The notes below the pieces were generated by a model. That model saw only the letters and a list, made by a program, of their open reading frames with translations, made no database searches and was not told the DNA's origin. Shown here one piece after another: positions 1 through 7,044 of a DNA stretch of 55,951 nt (position 1 is its first letter; every line of letters begins with the position of its first letter). Source of the DNA: Spirochaetia bacterium UBA2205 (GTDB lineage Bacteria; Spirochaetota; UBA4802; UB4802); assembly GCA_002328585.1 (NCBI GenBank), contig DCUV01000065.1:3565-59515 (forward strand), read 5' to 3'. Made by a program: the position numbers and the translations under genes.

Positions 1-474
1 ACTATTGTTGGGAGTTGTTTTGTTGTTTGTTTATATGATCCCTTAAAAAAAATTGGTGCAATGGGTCATTGCTTATTGCCTGTTTTATCTAATTCGCAGA
101 TGAAAAAAAATGAGATATTTCAATATAATATTAATTTTATGGAACACATTATAGGAGAAATGGTAAAATTAGGCGCTGATAGAAAAACCTTTGTGGTTAA
201 AGTTTTTGGCGGCATTGGTAAAACGTTTAATCTTGAGTATACAACTGATTTTATTAAAGACTATTGTAAAAATGAAAATATGTTGCTTGAAGCAATTGAT
301 GTAGGTGGTAACTATAGAAGGAAATTATATTATTTTTGCAAAACAGGGAAGGTGCATAAATATCTGGTAAAACAGAATGATGCATTATCAGAATTTATTA
401 ATATGGAAAAAGAATTTATTGATAAGGTTTTGTCGGATAAAGTGCAATATGGTAATGTTATTATATTTGAATAA
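1..474 (+). CDS. cheD: Chemoreceptor glutamine deamidase CheD (first copy, 5' end cut by window)
   Basis: The reading frame is open from base 1, so the gene begins upstream and the ATG at 61 is internal. CheD deamidates glutamines on chemoreceptors and can bind CheC in chemotaxis adaptation. The visible part has the GSC catalytic cysteine (visible residue 6), the following VCLYDP segment, and a GH histidine (residue 23) matching the Cys-His pair of the family. The C-terminal KVFGG and DVGGNYRRKLYYFCKTGKV segments match the second CheD at 1331-1882. The stop at 472-474 lies 3 bp before cheR, so the two are co-transcribed. It is more divergent than the second copy, with GHC where the second copy has NHF, so the two may serve different receptors. 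Family assignment is firm; separate roles are inference. Confidence 0.88.
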   Translation, partial: TIVGSCFVVCLYDPLKKIGAMGHCLLPVLSNSQMKKNEIFQYNINFMEHIIGEMVKLGADRKTFVVKVFGGIGKTFNLEYTTDFIKDYCKNENMLLEAIDVGGNYRRKLYYFCKTGKVHKYLVKQNDALSEFINMEKEFIDKVLSDKVQYGNVIIFE

Positions 475-477
475 CAT

Positions 478-1293
478 ATGAACAATATAATAAGCTATCA
501 ACAATTAAATCAGCGTGACTTTGATTACTTGCGAAACATCATCTATGATGAAGCAGGCATAAAGCTTTCGGACATGAAGAAAGCGCTGGTACAATCCCGC
601 CTTTTGAGAAGGATGCGTGAGATGGGAATTAGCAGTTATGATGAATACTGCAATTACCTGCGTGAAAACTATGATGAAGAAATAGAAAATCTTATTAATT
701 GTATTACAACAAACAAAACAGAGTTTTTCAGGGAGAGTGAACACTTTTCAATATTACAAAAGATTGTTGAACAGGAACTATCGCACAAAAATATTGCTGT
801 ATGGAGTGCTGGATGTTCTACAGGCGAAGAGGCATATAGTATTGCCATCGTGTTATTGGAAAGTAAATTTAATAAAAATTTCAAAATACTTGCTACCGAT
901 ATTGATAGTAAAGTTCTTGAGATTGCCAGAATGGGTGTATACCCTATTGACGCTGTACAAACAATTGATATCAATATGCTAAAAAAATATTTTTTAAAAG
1001 GCAAAGAACAATATGCTGGCTATGCAAAGGTGAAAGACTTTTTAAAAAAAAACATTTCATTTCAGCACATTAACCTGCTTGACGATAACTATCGCCTGCG
1101 TGGATATTTTGATATAATCTTTTGTCGTAACGTCATGATTTATTTTGATAAGGAAGTACAATCAAAAGTTTTAAAAAAATTTTATGATTATTTGCCAAAA
1201 GGTGGCTATCTTTTCCTGGGATACGCTGAATCAATTGTTAATATTAATCTTCCCTTCCATTATGTTGCACATTCGGTATATCAAAAACGATAG
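478..1293 (+). CDS. cheR: Chemotaxis protein methyltransferase CheR
   Basis: CheR transfers methyl groups from SAM to receptor glutamates during chemotactic adaptation. The 271 residues match the usual length. An N-terminal helical CheR domain (about residues 1-80, with DEAGIKL and the NKTEFFRE segment) is followed by the SAM-binding fold with WSAGCSTGEEAYS near residue 110, TDID near 140, and the FCRNVMIYF strand near 215. It starts 3 bp after the first cheD stop and is followed by the second cheD and by cheB, so the methylation, demethylation and deamidation enzymes share one operon. Two cores of the dispersed GCGATAG motif lie inside it, at 778 and 1089 (minus orientation). Confidence 0.96.
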   Translation: MNNIISYQQLNQRDFDYLRNIIYDEAGIKLSDMKKALVQSRLLRRMREMGISSYDEYCNYLRENYDEEIENLINCITTNKTEFFRESEHFSILQKIVEQELSHKNIAVWSAGCSTGEEAYSIAIVLLESKFNKNFKILATDIDSKVLEIARMGVYPIDAVQTIDINMLKKYFLKGKEQYAGYAKVKDFLKKNISFQHINLLDDNYRLRGYFDIIFCRNVMIYFDKEVQSKVLKKFYDYLPKGGYLFLGYAESIVNINLPFHYVAHSVYQKR

Positions 1294-1330
1294 ATTGTTC
1301 AATTGTATTTTTTTGTTCAGAGGATAGCTC

Positions 1331-1882
1331 ATGCATGTACGCAATATGCACCGATTTAAAAAACCACTCAAAGTCATCTATCCTGGTGATTGCTATGTTA
1401 GCACGAAAAATGAATATATTGGCACGTTATTAGGCTCGTGTGTGGCGGTATGTCTGTATGATACTGTCAATAAGGTTGCCGGGATGAATCATTTTGTTTT
1501 ACCGGGTAAAATTGTAGTATATACTTCAAAACGTAAAGGATTGTTAAAGAAAACTGAGCAGGAAGAATTATTGAAGTATGGTACGCATTCTATTGAAACG
1601 TTGATTAAAAAAATGGGTAAACATGGCAGCACAAAGAACATTGTTGCCAAGGTATTTGGAGGCGGGAAGGTATTGAATTATCAGACTACCAGTTATGGCA
1701 TTTCGAATATGAATGTTCGCATTGCTAAGATTTTATTGGAAATTGCCGATATACCTATTATAAGTGAAGATGTTGGTGGTAATGTGGCGCGTAAACTGCT
1801 CTTTGATGTCAGTAGCGGTAAAGTATATTGTAAACACCTGAAAAAAATAGAGAAAAACGATAAACGCTTTATGATGGAGTGA
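1331..1882 (+). CDS. cheD: Chemoreceptor glutamine deamidase CheD (second copy)
   Basis: Full-length CheD of 183 residues. The catalytic cysteine is in TLLGSC (Cys37) and the histidine in GMNHF (His54); the C-terminal half has KVFGGG and DVGGNVARKL. It is homologous to the truncated gene at 1-474, so two CheD paralogues flank cheR. An AGAGGA purine stretch lies about 8 bp before ATG 1331; ATG 1346 is an alternative start. The N-terminus is slightly longer than in the minimal family. It is followed 7 bp later by cheB. The family function (receptor deamidation or demethylation) is established; the reason for two copies is not visible here. Confidence 0.94.
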   Translation: MHVRNMHRFKKPLKVIYPGDCYVSTKNEYIGTLLGSCVAVCLYDTVNKVAGMNHFVLPGKIVVYTSKRKGLLKKTEQEELLKYGTHSIETLIKKMGKHGSTKNIVAKVFGGGKVLNYQTTSYGISNMNVRIAKILLEIADIPIISEDVGGNVARKLLFDVSSGKVYCKHLKKIEKNDKRFMME

Positions 1883-1889
1883 TCTTCTT

Positions 1890-2969
1890 TTGAAAAAAAT
1901 AAAAGTTTTAATAGTTGATGATTCTGCGGTAATGCGAAAAACATTGACTGATATTCTTAACCAGTCGCCAAAAATTGAAGTAGTTGGAACTGCATTGGAT
2001 CCTTACATCGCTGTTAACAAAATTAAACAGCTTAATCCTGATGTCCTTACCCTTGACATTGAGATGCCAAGGATGGATGGTCTTACCTTTTTGCGAAAGC
2101 TCATGATAGCTAATCCAATGCCTGTGATTATGGTAAGTGCATTTACTGATAAAGGTGCAGTGCAAACCATCAGAGCATTAGAATATGGTGCTGTTGATTT
2201 TATTTTAAAACCAACTTTTGATAGTACTATTGGATTAGAACAATTTGCTCAGGAGTTACGTGATAAAGTTATAACAGCCTCCGGGATAAAATCTGACAGG
2301 TTTACAGCCAGAAGCAGGGAAAGGGCAATTGAAACAATTGAAGTTGAAGAAAAATTTAGCGCTGATATTATTTTACCAAAAGTTGCACCAAAAATACGCA
2401 CCACTCATAGCGACATCATCATAGCACTGGGCGCTTCTACAGGTGGGACTGAGGTAATAGCTCATATTTTATCACATCTGCATGAGAATGTGCCGGCTAT
2501 AGCTATCGTACAGCATATGCCCGAAAAATTTACCGAAGCGTTTGCCAACAGGGTAAATAATAATTCAAAGCTGTACGTTAAAGAAGCTGCAGATGGCGAT
2601 AGGTTATACAGAGGTACTGCACTTGTAGCTCCAGGAAACCGGCATATGCTTGTACGTGCTGACAGTGAAGGCTATTGTGTAGAAATTAATGATGGGCCAC
2701 CGGTAAACAGGCATAAACCATCAGTGGATGTGTTATTTAGATCAGTAGCGCAGACGGTTAGTAAAAGTGTGGGGATTTTGTGTACAGGGATGGGTGCAGA
2801 TGGTGCTGAAGGGCTGGAAGAGATTATGGAAGCAGGTGGTATGACAATAGCGCAGGATGAGGCATCATCGGTGGTGTTTGGTATGCCGCGTGAGGCAATA
2901 AAACGTGGTGCTGCAAAAAAAATAATGAATATAGAGCAGATGATATATTATATAAATACTATTTATTGA
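1890..2969 (+). CDS. cheB: Protein-glutamate methylesterase/deamidase CheB
   Basis: CheB removes methyl groups from receptors once phosphorylated by CheA. The 359 residues comprise a receiver domain (Asp10/Asp11, phospho-acceptor Asp56 in LTLDIEMP, Lys107), a linker of about 50 residues, and the methylesterase domain. The catalytic triad is visible as Ser183 in GASTGG, His209 in VQHMP and the Asp of TGMGADGAEG near residue 305. The start is TTG 1890, preceded by GGAG at 1876-1879; no in-frame ATG fits the receiver domain start. It is the last gene of the cheD-cheR-cheD-cheB run, and convergent genes follow. A GCGATAG core lies at 2596. Confidence 0.97.
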   Translation: MKKIKVLIVDDSAVMRKTLTDILNQSPKIEVVGTALDPYIAVNKIKQLNPDVLTLDIEMPRMDGLTFLRKLMIANPMPVIMVSAFTDKGAVQTIRALEYGAVDFILKPTFDSTIGLEQFAQELRDKVITASGIKSDRFTARSRERAIETIEVEEKFSADIILPKVAPKIRTTHSDIIIALGASTGGTEVIAHILSHLHENVPAIAIVQHMPEKFTEAFANRVNNNSKLYVKEAADGDRLYRGTALVAPGNRHMLVRADSEGYCVEINDGPPVNRHKPSVDVLFRSVAQTVSKSVGILCTGMGADGAEGLEEIMEAGGMTIAQDEASSVVFGMPREAIKRGAAKKIMNIEQMIYYINTIY

Positions 2970-2984
2970 TGAATGTGAGCCCAA

Positions 2985-3278
2985 TTATTTTTGGATATCA
3001 AAGAAGTCAATCAGACGCATGTCTTCAAAAACTTTTCGTAAACTTGGGCTTATTGCAATAATCTTTATATCCTTCCCCTGTTTTTGGAGTTCCTGTTTTT
3101 TCCACATTAAAAAGCCCATCAATGTTGAAGGCAGATAAATTGTTTTAGACAGGTCAAGATTGATGACTGTAGCTCCACTGTGCAATAATCGTTCTACAGC
3201 ATATTCAACCTCTAATTTATCATCATGACTGACTTTTTCACAGTGAATGGTGATGGTGTTATTTTCTATGGTTATCAT
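2985..3278 (-). CDS. STAS-domain protein
   Basis: A 97-residue single-domain protein with the STAS pattern: a short beta start (MITIENNTITIHC), VINLDLSKTIYLPSTLMGFLM in the position of the usual D-S-SG phosphorylation loop, and a C-terminal IKIIAISPSLRKVFEDMRL stretch. STAS proteins act as anti-anti-sigma factors or as small regulators of kinases and transporters. Here the loop reads LPSTLMG, so a Ser or Thr is available for phosphorylation, but no cognate anti-sigma kinase sits nearby. It starts 6 bp after the stop of the upstream lipoprotein gene, so the pair is probably one transcript. Specific role unknown. Confidence 0.72.
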   Translation of the reverse strand: MITIENNTITIHCEKVSHDDKLEVEYAVERLLHSGATVINLDLSKTIYLPSTLMGFLMWKKQELQKQGKDIKIIAISPSLRKVFEDMRLIDFFDIQK

Positions 3279-3284
3279 GCTGTA

Positions 3285-3800
3285 CTATTGAATAAGATAT
3301 GCTACTAATGAATTGATATGCAATGTTTTTGATTCAATTGTTATATCGCCAATACTTAGAGTATAACAATTATTAGCATCTGGACCTGAATAAGTGAAAT
3401 TGACATTTGAAAAAGTGCCACTATATTTTACTCCATTTTCTATTACAGTGGCTGTGCCACTTTTATTACCTGATGTCATATCACCCGAGTAATATATATA
3501 AACCTTAAAACTTCTGTTTGTCTTTGGATCAGTTCCAAACGTTATTCCAACATTACCCGTACTGTTGACATTCGATATTATTATTGCGAAATCGTCAGAA
3601 GTTGTGGGGTTATAGTTAGTAGAATTGAAATCAACATTAAAACTTGTATTTCTTCCTTCAATGGTTGGACTGAATTTTTGAACATCACCTGGTTGTATTT
3701 TAAACTCAGCACTTGATGAATCGGAAGATTCTTCTGCACCACATGAGATTAAAGTTATTAGAGCTACCGTACCTACCATTCTAAAAATTACTTTAATCAT
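3285..3800 (-). CDS. Predicted lipoprotein, function unknown
   Basis: 171 residues with a lipoprotein signal: a basic start (MIKVIFR), a hydrophobic core, and a lipobox ending in LISC with Cys20 as the predicted lipidated residue. A Ser/Glu/Asp-rich linker (EESSDSSSAE) follows, typical of a tether. The rest is predicted soluble and beta-rich, with many Thr, Ser, Asn and Gly residues (for example YYSGDMTSGNKSGT). I do not recognise a family. An AAGGAG ribosome binding site stands just before the ATG on the minus strand. It is followed closely by the STAS gene. Location is inferred to be the outer membrane, or the periplasmic face of the inner membrane. Confidence 0.7.
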   Translation of the reverse strand: MIKVIFRMVGTVALITLISCGAEESSDSSSAEFKIQPGDVQKFSPTIEGRNTSFNVDFNSTNYNPTTSDDFAIIISNVNSTGNVGITFGTDPKTNRSFKVYIYYSGDMTSGNKSGTATVIENGVKYSGTFSNVNFTYSGPDANNCYTLSIGDITIESKTLHINSLVAYLIQ

Positions 3801-4135
3801 GTATTAAACTCCTTTTACTGATTTATCGGCATTCATTATATAAACATTTATTTTATTATGGCAGCATGAATATACCATCGCTGTATATTCCTTTATTATA
3901 TAGAAGCATTAGTGGTAACGTAAATACGTCAAGATTTTTTTATGTGATTTTTTATGAAGTTACTCTGTCGATACTATAAAAGACATGTATCCTGTATAAC
4001 AACATAATAATAGCGATTTCATTAAAAATATATAATAAAAAAAAGACATAATTGTATACTTATGATTAAATAATGCTTGCATAAAAAATTATTTTTACAA
4101 ATATCATTAAAAAAACAATGCTTTGGGAGGCTATT
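3801..4135. other. Intergenic region between divergent genes
   Basis: AT-rich DNA between the minus-strand lipoprotein gene and the plus-strand hypothetical gene at 4136, so it should carry promoters for both. A TATATAAT-like stretch near 3840 on the minus strand could be a -10 box for the lipoprotein gene, but I could not pair it with a convincing -35. The CTTTGGGAGG ribosome binding segment at 4121-4130 belongs to the downstream gene. I see no RNA gene or remnant. Confidence 0.5.
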
Positions 4136-4591
4136 ATGAACCTTGAAACAACTACCTGTATTTCGTATGAACACTTACAACTATTAAAACACCATGCTGA
4201 TAAAAACAAACTATCGCTCCATTCATGTATTGTTGCTTTGATAAACTACACGGTTTTACATAAAACTATTGCGGTAAAGGCATATACACGGTTATCATAC
4301 AGGAAACGGTACATCCAGTGGAAAAGGCTTCATATAATGCTGTTAGAGCATGAATATGAGTTTATTCTTGATCTCAAGAAGGTTTACAAGATGTCGTTTG
4401 CAAAGCTTATAGCCTACTGTATCGACAACTATTTTTATGAATTTCTTGAAGCCTTAGAAAAAGAAGATAATACCGATAACTATCGATGTGGAGGCTATAC
4501 GTTCAGGTTTTTTTTAGAAGAAGGGATACAATGCTGCCAATTTTACTGGGGACCACCGCCGGAAATACTAACAAACCTTAACATTACGTAA
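4136..4591 (+). CDS. Hypothetical protein, paralogue of the 13173 gene (possible ribbon-helix-helix-like)
   Basis: 151 residues from ATG 4136, chosen because GGGAGG at 4125-4130 has correct spacing and because the paralogue begins with the same ETTTCIS block; an upstream ATG at 4118 lacks a site. Blocks shared with the 13173 protein are ETTTCIS.EHL.LL, LSYRK, the WKR.H segment, EYEF..D.KKV.KMS.AK.IAYC.DN, TDNYR, GYTF and FYWGP.P.IL. The two MS/LS-containing helical segments, at about residues 25-45 and 80-100, look like short ribbon-helix-helix-type units, but this is only a resemblance. From memory, similar multi-copy proteins occur in spirochaetes. Both copies share the CTTTGGGAGG leader. 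Function unknown. The NYR codons at 4477 form one of the CGATAACTATCG dyads. Confidence 0.75.
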   Translation: MNLETTTCISYEHLQLLKHHADKNKLSLHSCIVALINYTVLHKTIAVKAYTRLSYRKRYIQWKRLHIMLLEHEYEFILDLKKVYKMSFAKLIAYCIDNYFYEFLEALEKEDNTDNYRCGGYTFRFFLEEGIQCCQFYWGPPPEILTNLNIT

Positions 4592-4864
4592 TGATATAGT
4601 CAATCCAGCAACACAAACATATGCATATGAAAGGTAGTAGTGTAACTATAAGCATTATTGCTACTCAAACTATGGTAACATTTAAATGTAATACAACACA
4701 TAAAATCAAAGATGATAGAATTTTTATAACAAACGAGATAATACATGGTGATGTGAGGATGGTAAGTAAAAAAATTATTATTGACATTAATAATTTTATA
4801 TTATACAAAACAAAGTAATTATCATGGATGGAGTACAAAAATAATTAACAGGAGGTTTTGATAC

Positions 4865-5179
4865 ATGAATGGCGATGTGCTAATTCAAAATATTATCAAT
4901 CTTTTTGTAATGGCAATAATACTGGAAGCTGCCGTTATGGCAATATTTTCGATGTCAACATTTCGGGATATGAAAATGACACGCGCTATTGAAGCAAGCA
5001 GGGATGTAATAATTTTATTATCTGCATTTTTCCTGTGTTATAAAGTTGATGTATTACATGTTTTCAGGAAAACAGGGTTGAACATACCAGTGCTGTTTGA
5101 TATAATTATCAGTACATTAGTGTTAACACGTATGACCAATTTTGTTCGACAGGTATTCAATCGGTTGCGGCAGGATTAA
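4865..5179 (+). CDS. Small integral membrane protein, unknown
   Basis: A 104-residue protein preceded by a strong AGGAGG site at 4851-4856. Three hydrophobic stretches are visible, at about residues 9-30 (INLFVMAIILEAAVMAIF), 45-60 (DVIILLSAFFLCY) and 75-88 (FDIIISTLVLT). Charged residues lie between them (MKMTRAIEASRD), and there is a basic C-terminus (RQVFNRLRQD). The layout is compatible with a holin-like or small accessory membrane protein, but I do not recognise the family and there are no phage genes alongside. It is transcribed in the same direction as the 4136 gene, with 273 bp between them. Confidence 0.6.
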   Translation: MNGDVLIQNIINLFVMAIILEAAVMAIFSMSTFRDMKMTRAIEASRDVIILLSAFFLCYKVDVLHVFRKTGLNIPVLFDIIISTLVLTRMTNFVRQVFNRLRQD

Positions 5180-5374
5180 ATGAAGAGTGTAAGCCGGGTC
5201 ACGGTAACTTTATCATCTCTTACCATATCAAAATCTGTCGCTTCAAATTTTTAAATGGATAAAACTACTGGTTTAAAAAGATAAAACGCAAGTTTATTAA
5301 CTAAAAACCATCACATCATCTATAAAGAGATGTAAAGACTTTTTGCAATGATTCCGAAGCGGGCTTTATAGCAA

Positions 5375-5671
5375 TTACTGTTTAACTTTGTTCTCTACAG
5401 GATAGCTGGTATTCATCAACTCATTGTACTTGTCAATTATTGCAGATGTGATGAGGTCCCTTGCTTCCTGGGTAATGGGAAAGAACAGGTCAATATACTC
5501 ACCATTTTTTCGCTTGTTAGACGGCATCCCTATAAAAATTCCCTTGTCACCTTTAACTATACGCAGATTTTTTACTACAAATTTGTCTAACAAAGTGATA
5601 TTGGCAAACCCCAGAGTTTTCCCTAAATTATCCTTGGGAAATACCCTAACTTCGGTAATAATGTCATTCAT
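5375..5671 (-). CDS. spoVG: SpoVG family nucleic-acid-binding regulator
   Basis: 98 residues matching SpoVG throughout: ITEVRVFP at the start, the central FVVKNLRIVKGDKGIFIGMP segment, and PITQEARDLITSAI towards the end. SpoVG proteins are small DNA/RNA-binding regulators, first known from Bacillus sporulation and studied in Borrelia. Length is typical, with a short C-terminal tail. A GGTGGTGAT purine-rich site precedes the ATG. A strong promoter lies upstream on the minus strand at 5706-5735. It stands alone with no operon partner, so its targets cannot be guessed from context. Confidence 0.92.
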   Translation of the reverse strand: MNDIITEVRVFPKDNLGKTLGFANITLLDKFVVKNLRIVKGDKGIFIGMPSNKRKNGEYIDLFFPITQEARDLITSAIIDKYNELMNTSYPVENKVKQ

Positions 5672-5705
5672 GTGATCACCACCATACCGTATGTTTTGTT
5701 GATAG

Positions 5706-5735
5706 AGTATACACGTAAGGCTTATAATAAGTCAA
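5706..5735 (-). promoter_or_regulatory. Sigma-70-type promoter for spoVG
   Basis: On the minus strand, TTGACT (complement of 5730-5735) is followed after 18 bp by TATACT (complement of 5706-5711). Predicted transcription would begin near 5699, about 27 bases before the spoVG ATG. Seen in sequence; activity not tested. Confidence 0.6.
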
Positions 5736-6254
5736 GCAAAATAATTTTTTAAAAAACAATTGGGCGATAGTTACTGTTAATTGATATCATAGTTTAAAAG
5801 AAACATTTATGCATTTCGTAAAAAGCAAGTACCATGTGAAATAGCACAAGAATGTGTCACTTATGGGGAGTTGGTACTTTTGATTAATATTGTACCTTTA
5901 AAACAACCACTTTTTATCTGAAAAATAATTGCAATTGTTAATTTAATCAAATTTAAATAGTATGTAAAAAACGATTCACATATTTCTAAATAATTGCTTT
6001 TTAATTGATCTAAATAACCATGATCTTTCTGGCAAATTGAAGATAATAAAAAATGACAGATTAATTGTATCAATCCTGGAGGGATGAATTTTGCTGTTAT
6101 TATAAGCTCACAAGTATTCAATATTCAGTTTGGTGATGTCCTGTTATTTTATGAAAACCTAATCAATCATGTTCCCTTTATTGAAAAAACATTATAGCAA
6201 TATTGATTTAGTGATAACAGGTGAACATCCAAAATATAGTTATGAAATAATCAT
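5736..6254. other. Gene-poor region with a dispersed-motif copy
   Basis: About 520 bp with no convincing gene. The extended motif GGGCGATAGTTACTGTTA lies at 5762-5779, as part of a 22-bp match to the complement of 37905-37926 inside rimO. Around 6057-6197 on the plus strand is an open stretch containing FGDVLLFYENLI, which faintly resembles the end of SpoIIE/PP2C-type phosphatases (PGDVLLLYTDG). It lacks a start and its neighbours are closed, so it may be a remnant or chance. An 86-codon minus-strand ORF (5861-6121) has no ribosome binding site or recognisable features. Confidence 0.35.
5760..5781 (+). repeat. Dispersed GCGATAG motif, extended copy
   Basis: Contains the 18-mer GGGCGATAGTTACTGTTA (5762-5779), also present exactly at 27838-27855 and, inverted, at 37907-37924. 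The match to the inverted rimO copy extends to 22 bases. It stands between spoVG and the MNT gene in otherwise featureless DNA. Function unknown; see findings. Confidence 0.8.
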
Positions 6255-6572
6255 TTATGCAAGAAGGATGGCATCGTTAAGCATTTCTTCATGATACTTC
6301 TTCTCGTCGGGTTTTGCTACTATAATATCAACAGCAATTTTTAAACAATCTGAAAAGTAGTTATAGTATGGCTTAATCCTTTCCAATGGATTATCTATTC
6401 TGGTTTGCGCTACTATGAATATATCAATATCACTTATACCTGTGGCTTCGCCCTTAGCAAATGAACCAAATAGCCAGATTTCAATAATTTCGGGGAACTT
6501 TTGTTTTGCCTGTACAGCAACAATTTTTAATGTATTAATAACGTCTTTATTGTTTACCCAGAATGCTTTCAC
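6255..6572 (-). CDS. MNT-type nucleotidyltransferase (antitoxin of a HEPN/MNT pair)
   Basis: A minimal nucleotidyltransferase with IWLFGSFAKGEATGISDIDIFIV: the GS motif, then D-x-D two-metal residues, and a third acidic residue in AVDIIV. In HEPN/MNT toxin-antitoxin systems the MNT protein neutralises the HEPN RNase, in studied cases by AMPylation. I choose GTG 6572 (105 residues, protein start VKAFWVNN) because it overlaps the HEPN stop by 26 bp, as these pairs often do; an ATG at 6662 would add an unrelated N-terminus. The partner HEPN gene is broken (6547-6799), so this may be an orphan antitoxin. A recently inactivated module is the simplest reading. Confidence 0.75.
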   Translation of the reverse strand: MKAFWVNNKDVINTLKIVAVQAKQKFPEIIEIWLFGSFAKGEATGISDIDIFIVAQTRIDNPLERIKPYYNYFSDCLKIAVDIIVAKPDEKKYHEEMLNDAILLA

Positions 6573-6799
6573 AGAACCTGATGATACTATCTGCCACATC
6601 ATGTGCCTCCATAGCCTGTTTTTTTGTAAAATAATCAGCCGGTTTACCGGATGCAAATCCATTGGGATATCGTGTTGGAATATAATAAATATCCAGAAGT
6701 TTTGCGCTGGAGGTAATATTGTCAGGTATTGTAATTCTGCCAGCTAAAATATTCAGAATCTCTTTTCCCCTGTTCAAACCAGTCGCTCCATCTATTCAT
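6547..6799 (-). pseudogene. HEPN-domain toxin, internally deleted and frameshifted
   Basis: The original start appears to be ATG 6799 (after AAGG), giving MNRWSDWFEQGKRDSEYF, a typical HEPN N-terminus, but this frame stops near 6722. The neighbouring frame then encodes AKLLDIYYIPTRYPNGF, PADYFTKKQAMEAHDVAD and the C-terminus up to 6547, which match the end of HEPN proteins. The roughly 45-50 residues normally in between (the helical core with the AAEKALKAL-type segment) are missing. So the gene has lost the centre of the domain and its frame. The intact-looking MNT partner overlaps its end. The missing length is estimated from memory of the family. Confidence 0.7.
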
Positions 6800-7044
6800 T
6801 TAAAGATACCTTTTATTGATAGTTGCTATCGCTTAAGTAAATTATAGAGTAATATGCATACATATTAAAGTAATAAAAAAATATACAGCATGTAAAATAC
6901 TGTAATAGAAATTCAAACAATCTTTCTGTACTATCAATGACACTAACAATATAAAAACCATTTTAATTTTATACTTGTTTTTTCATACAATTGCCATTAC
7001 TATTACAACAAAATAATGAAAAGTAATGGTGTTCTGGAGTTGTG

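Noticed and set aside
4621..4818. 65-codon plus-strand ORF
   Set aside because: No ribosome binding site, no recognisable domain, and AT-rich DNA that gives such frames by chance.
5861..6121. 86-codon minus-strand ORF
   Set aside because: No ribosome binding site and no similarity I can name; composition fits random AT-rich sequence.
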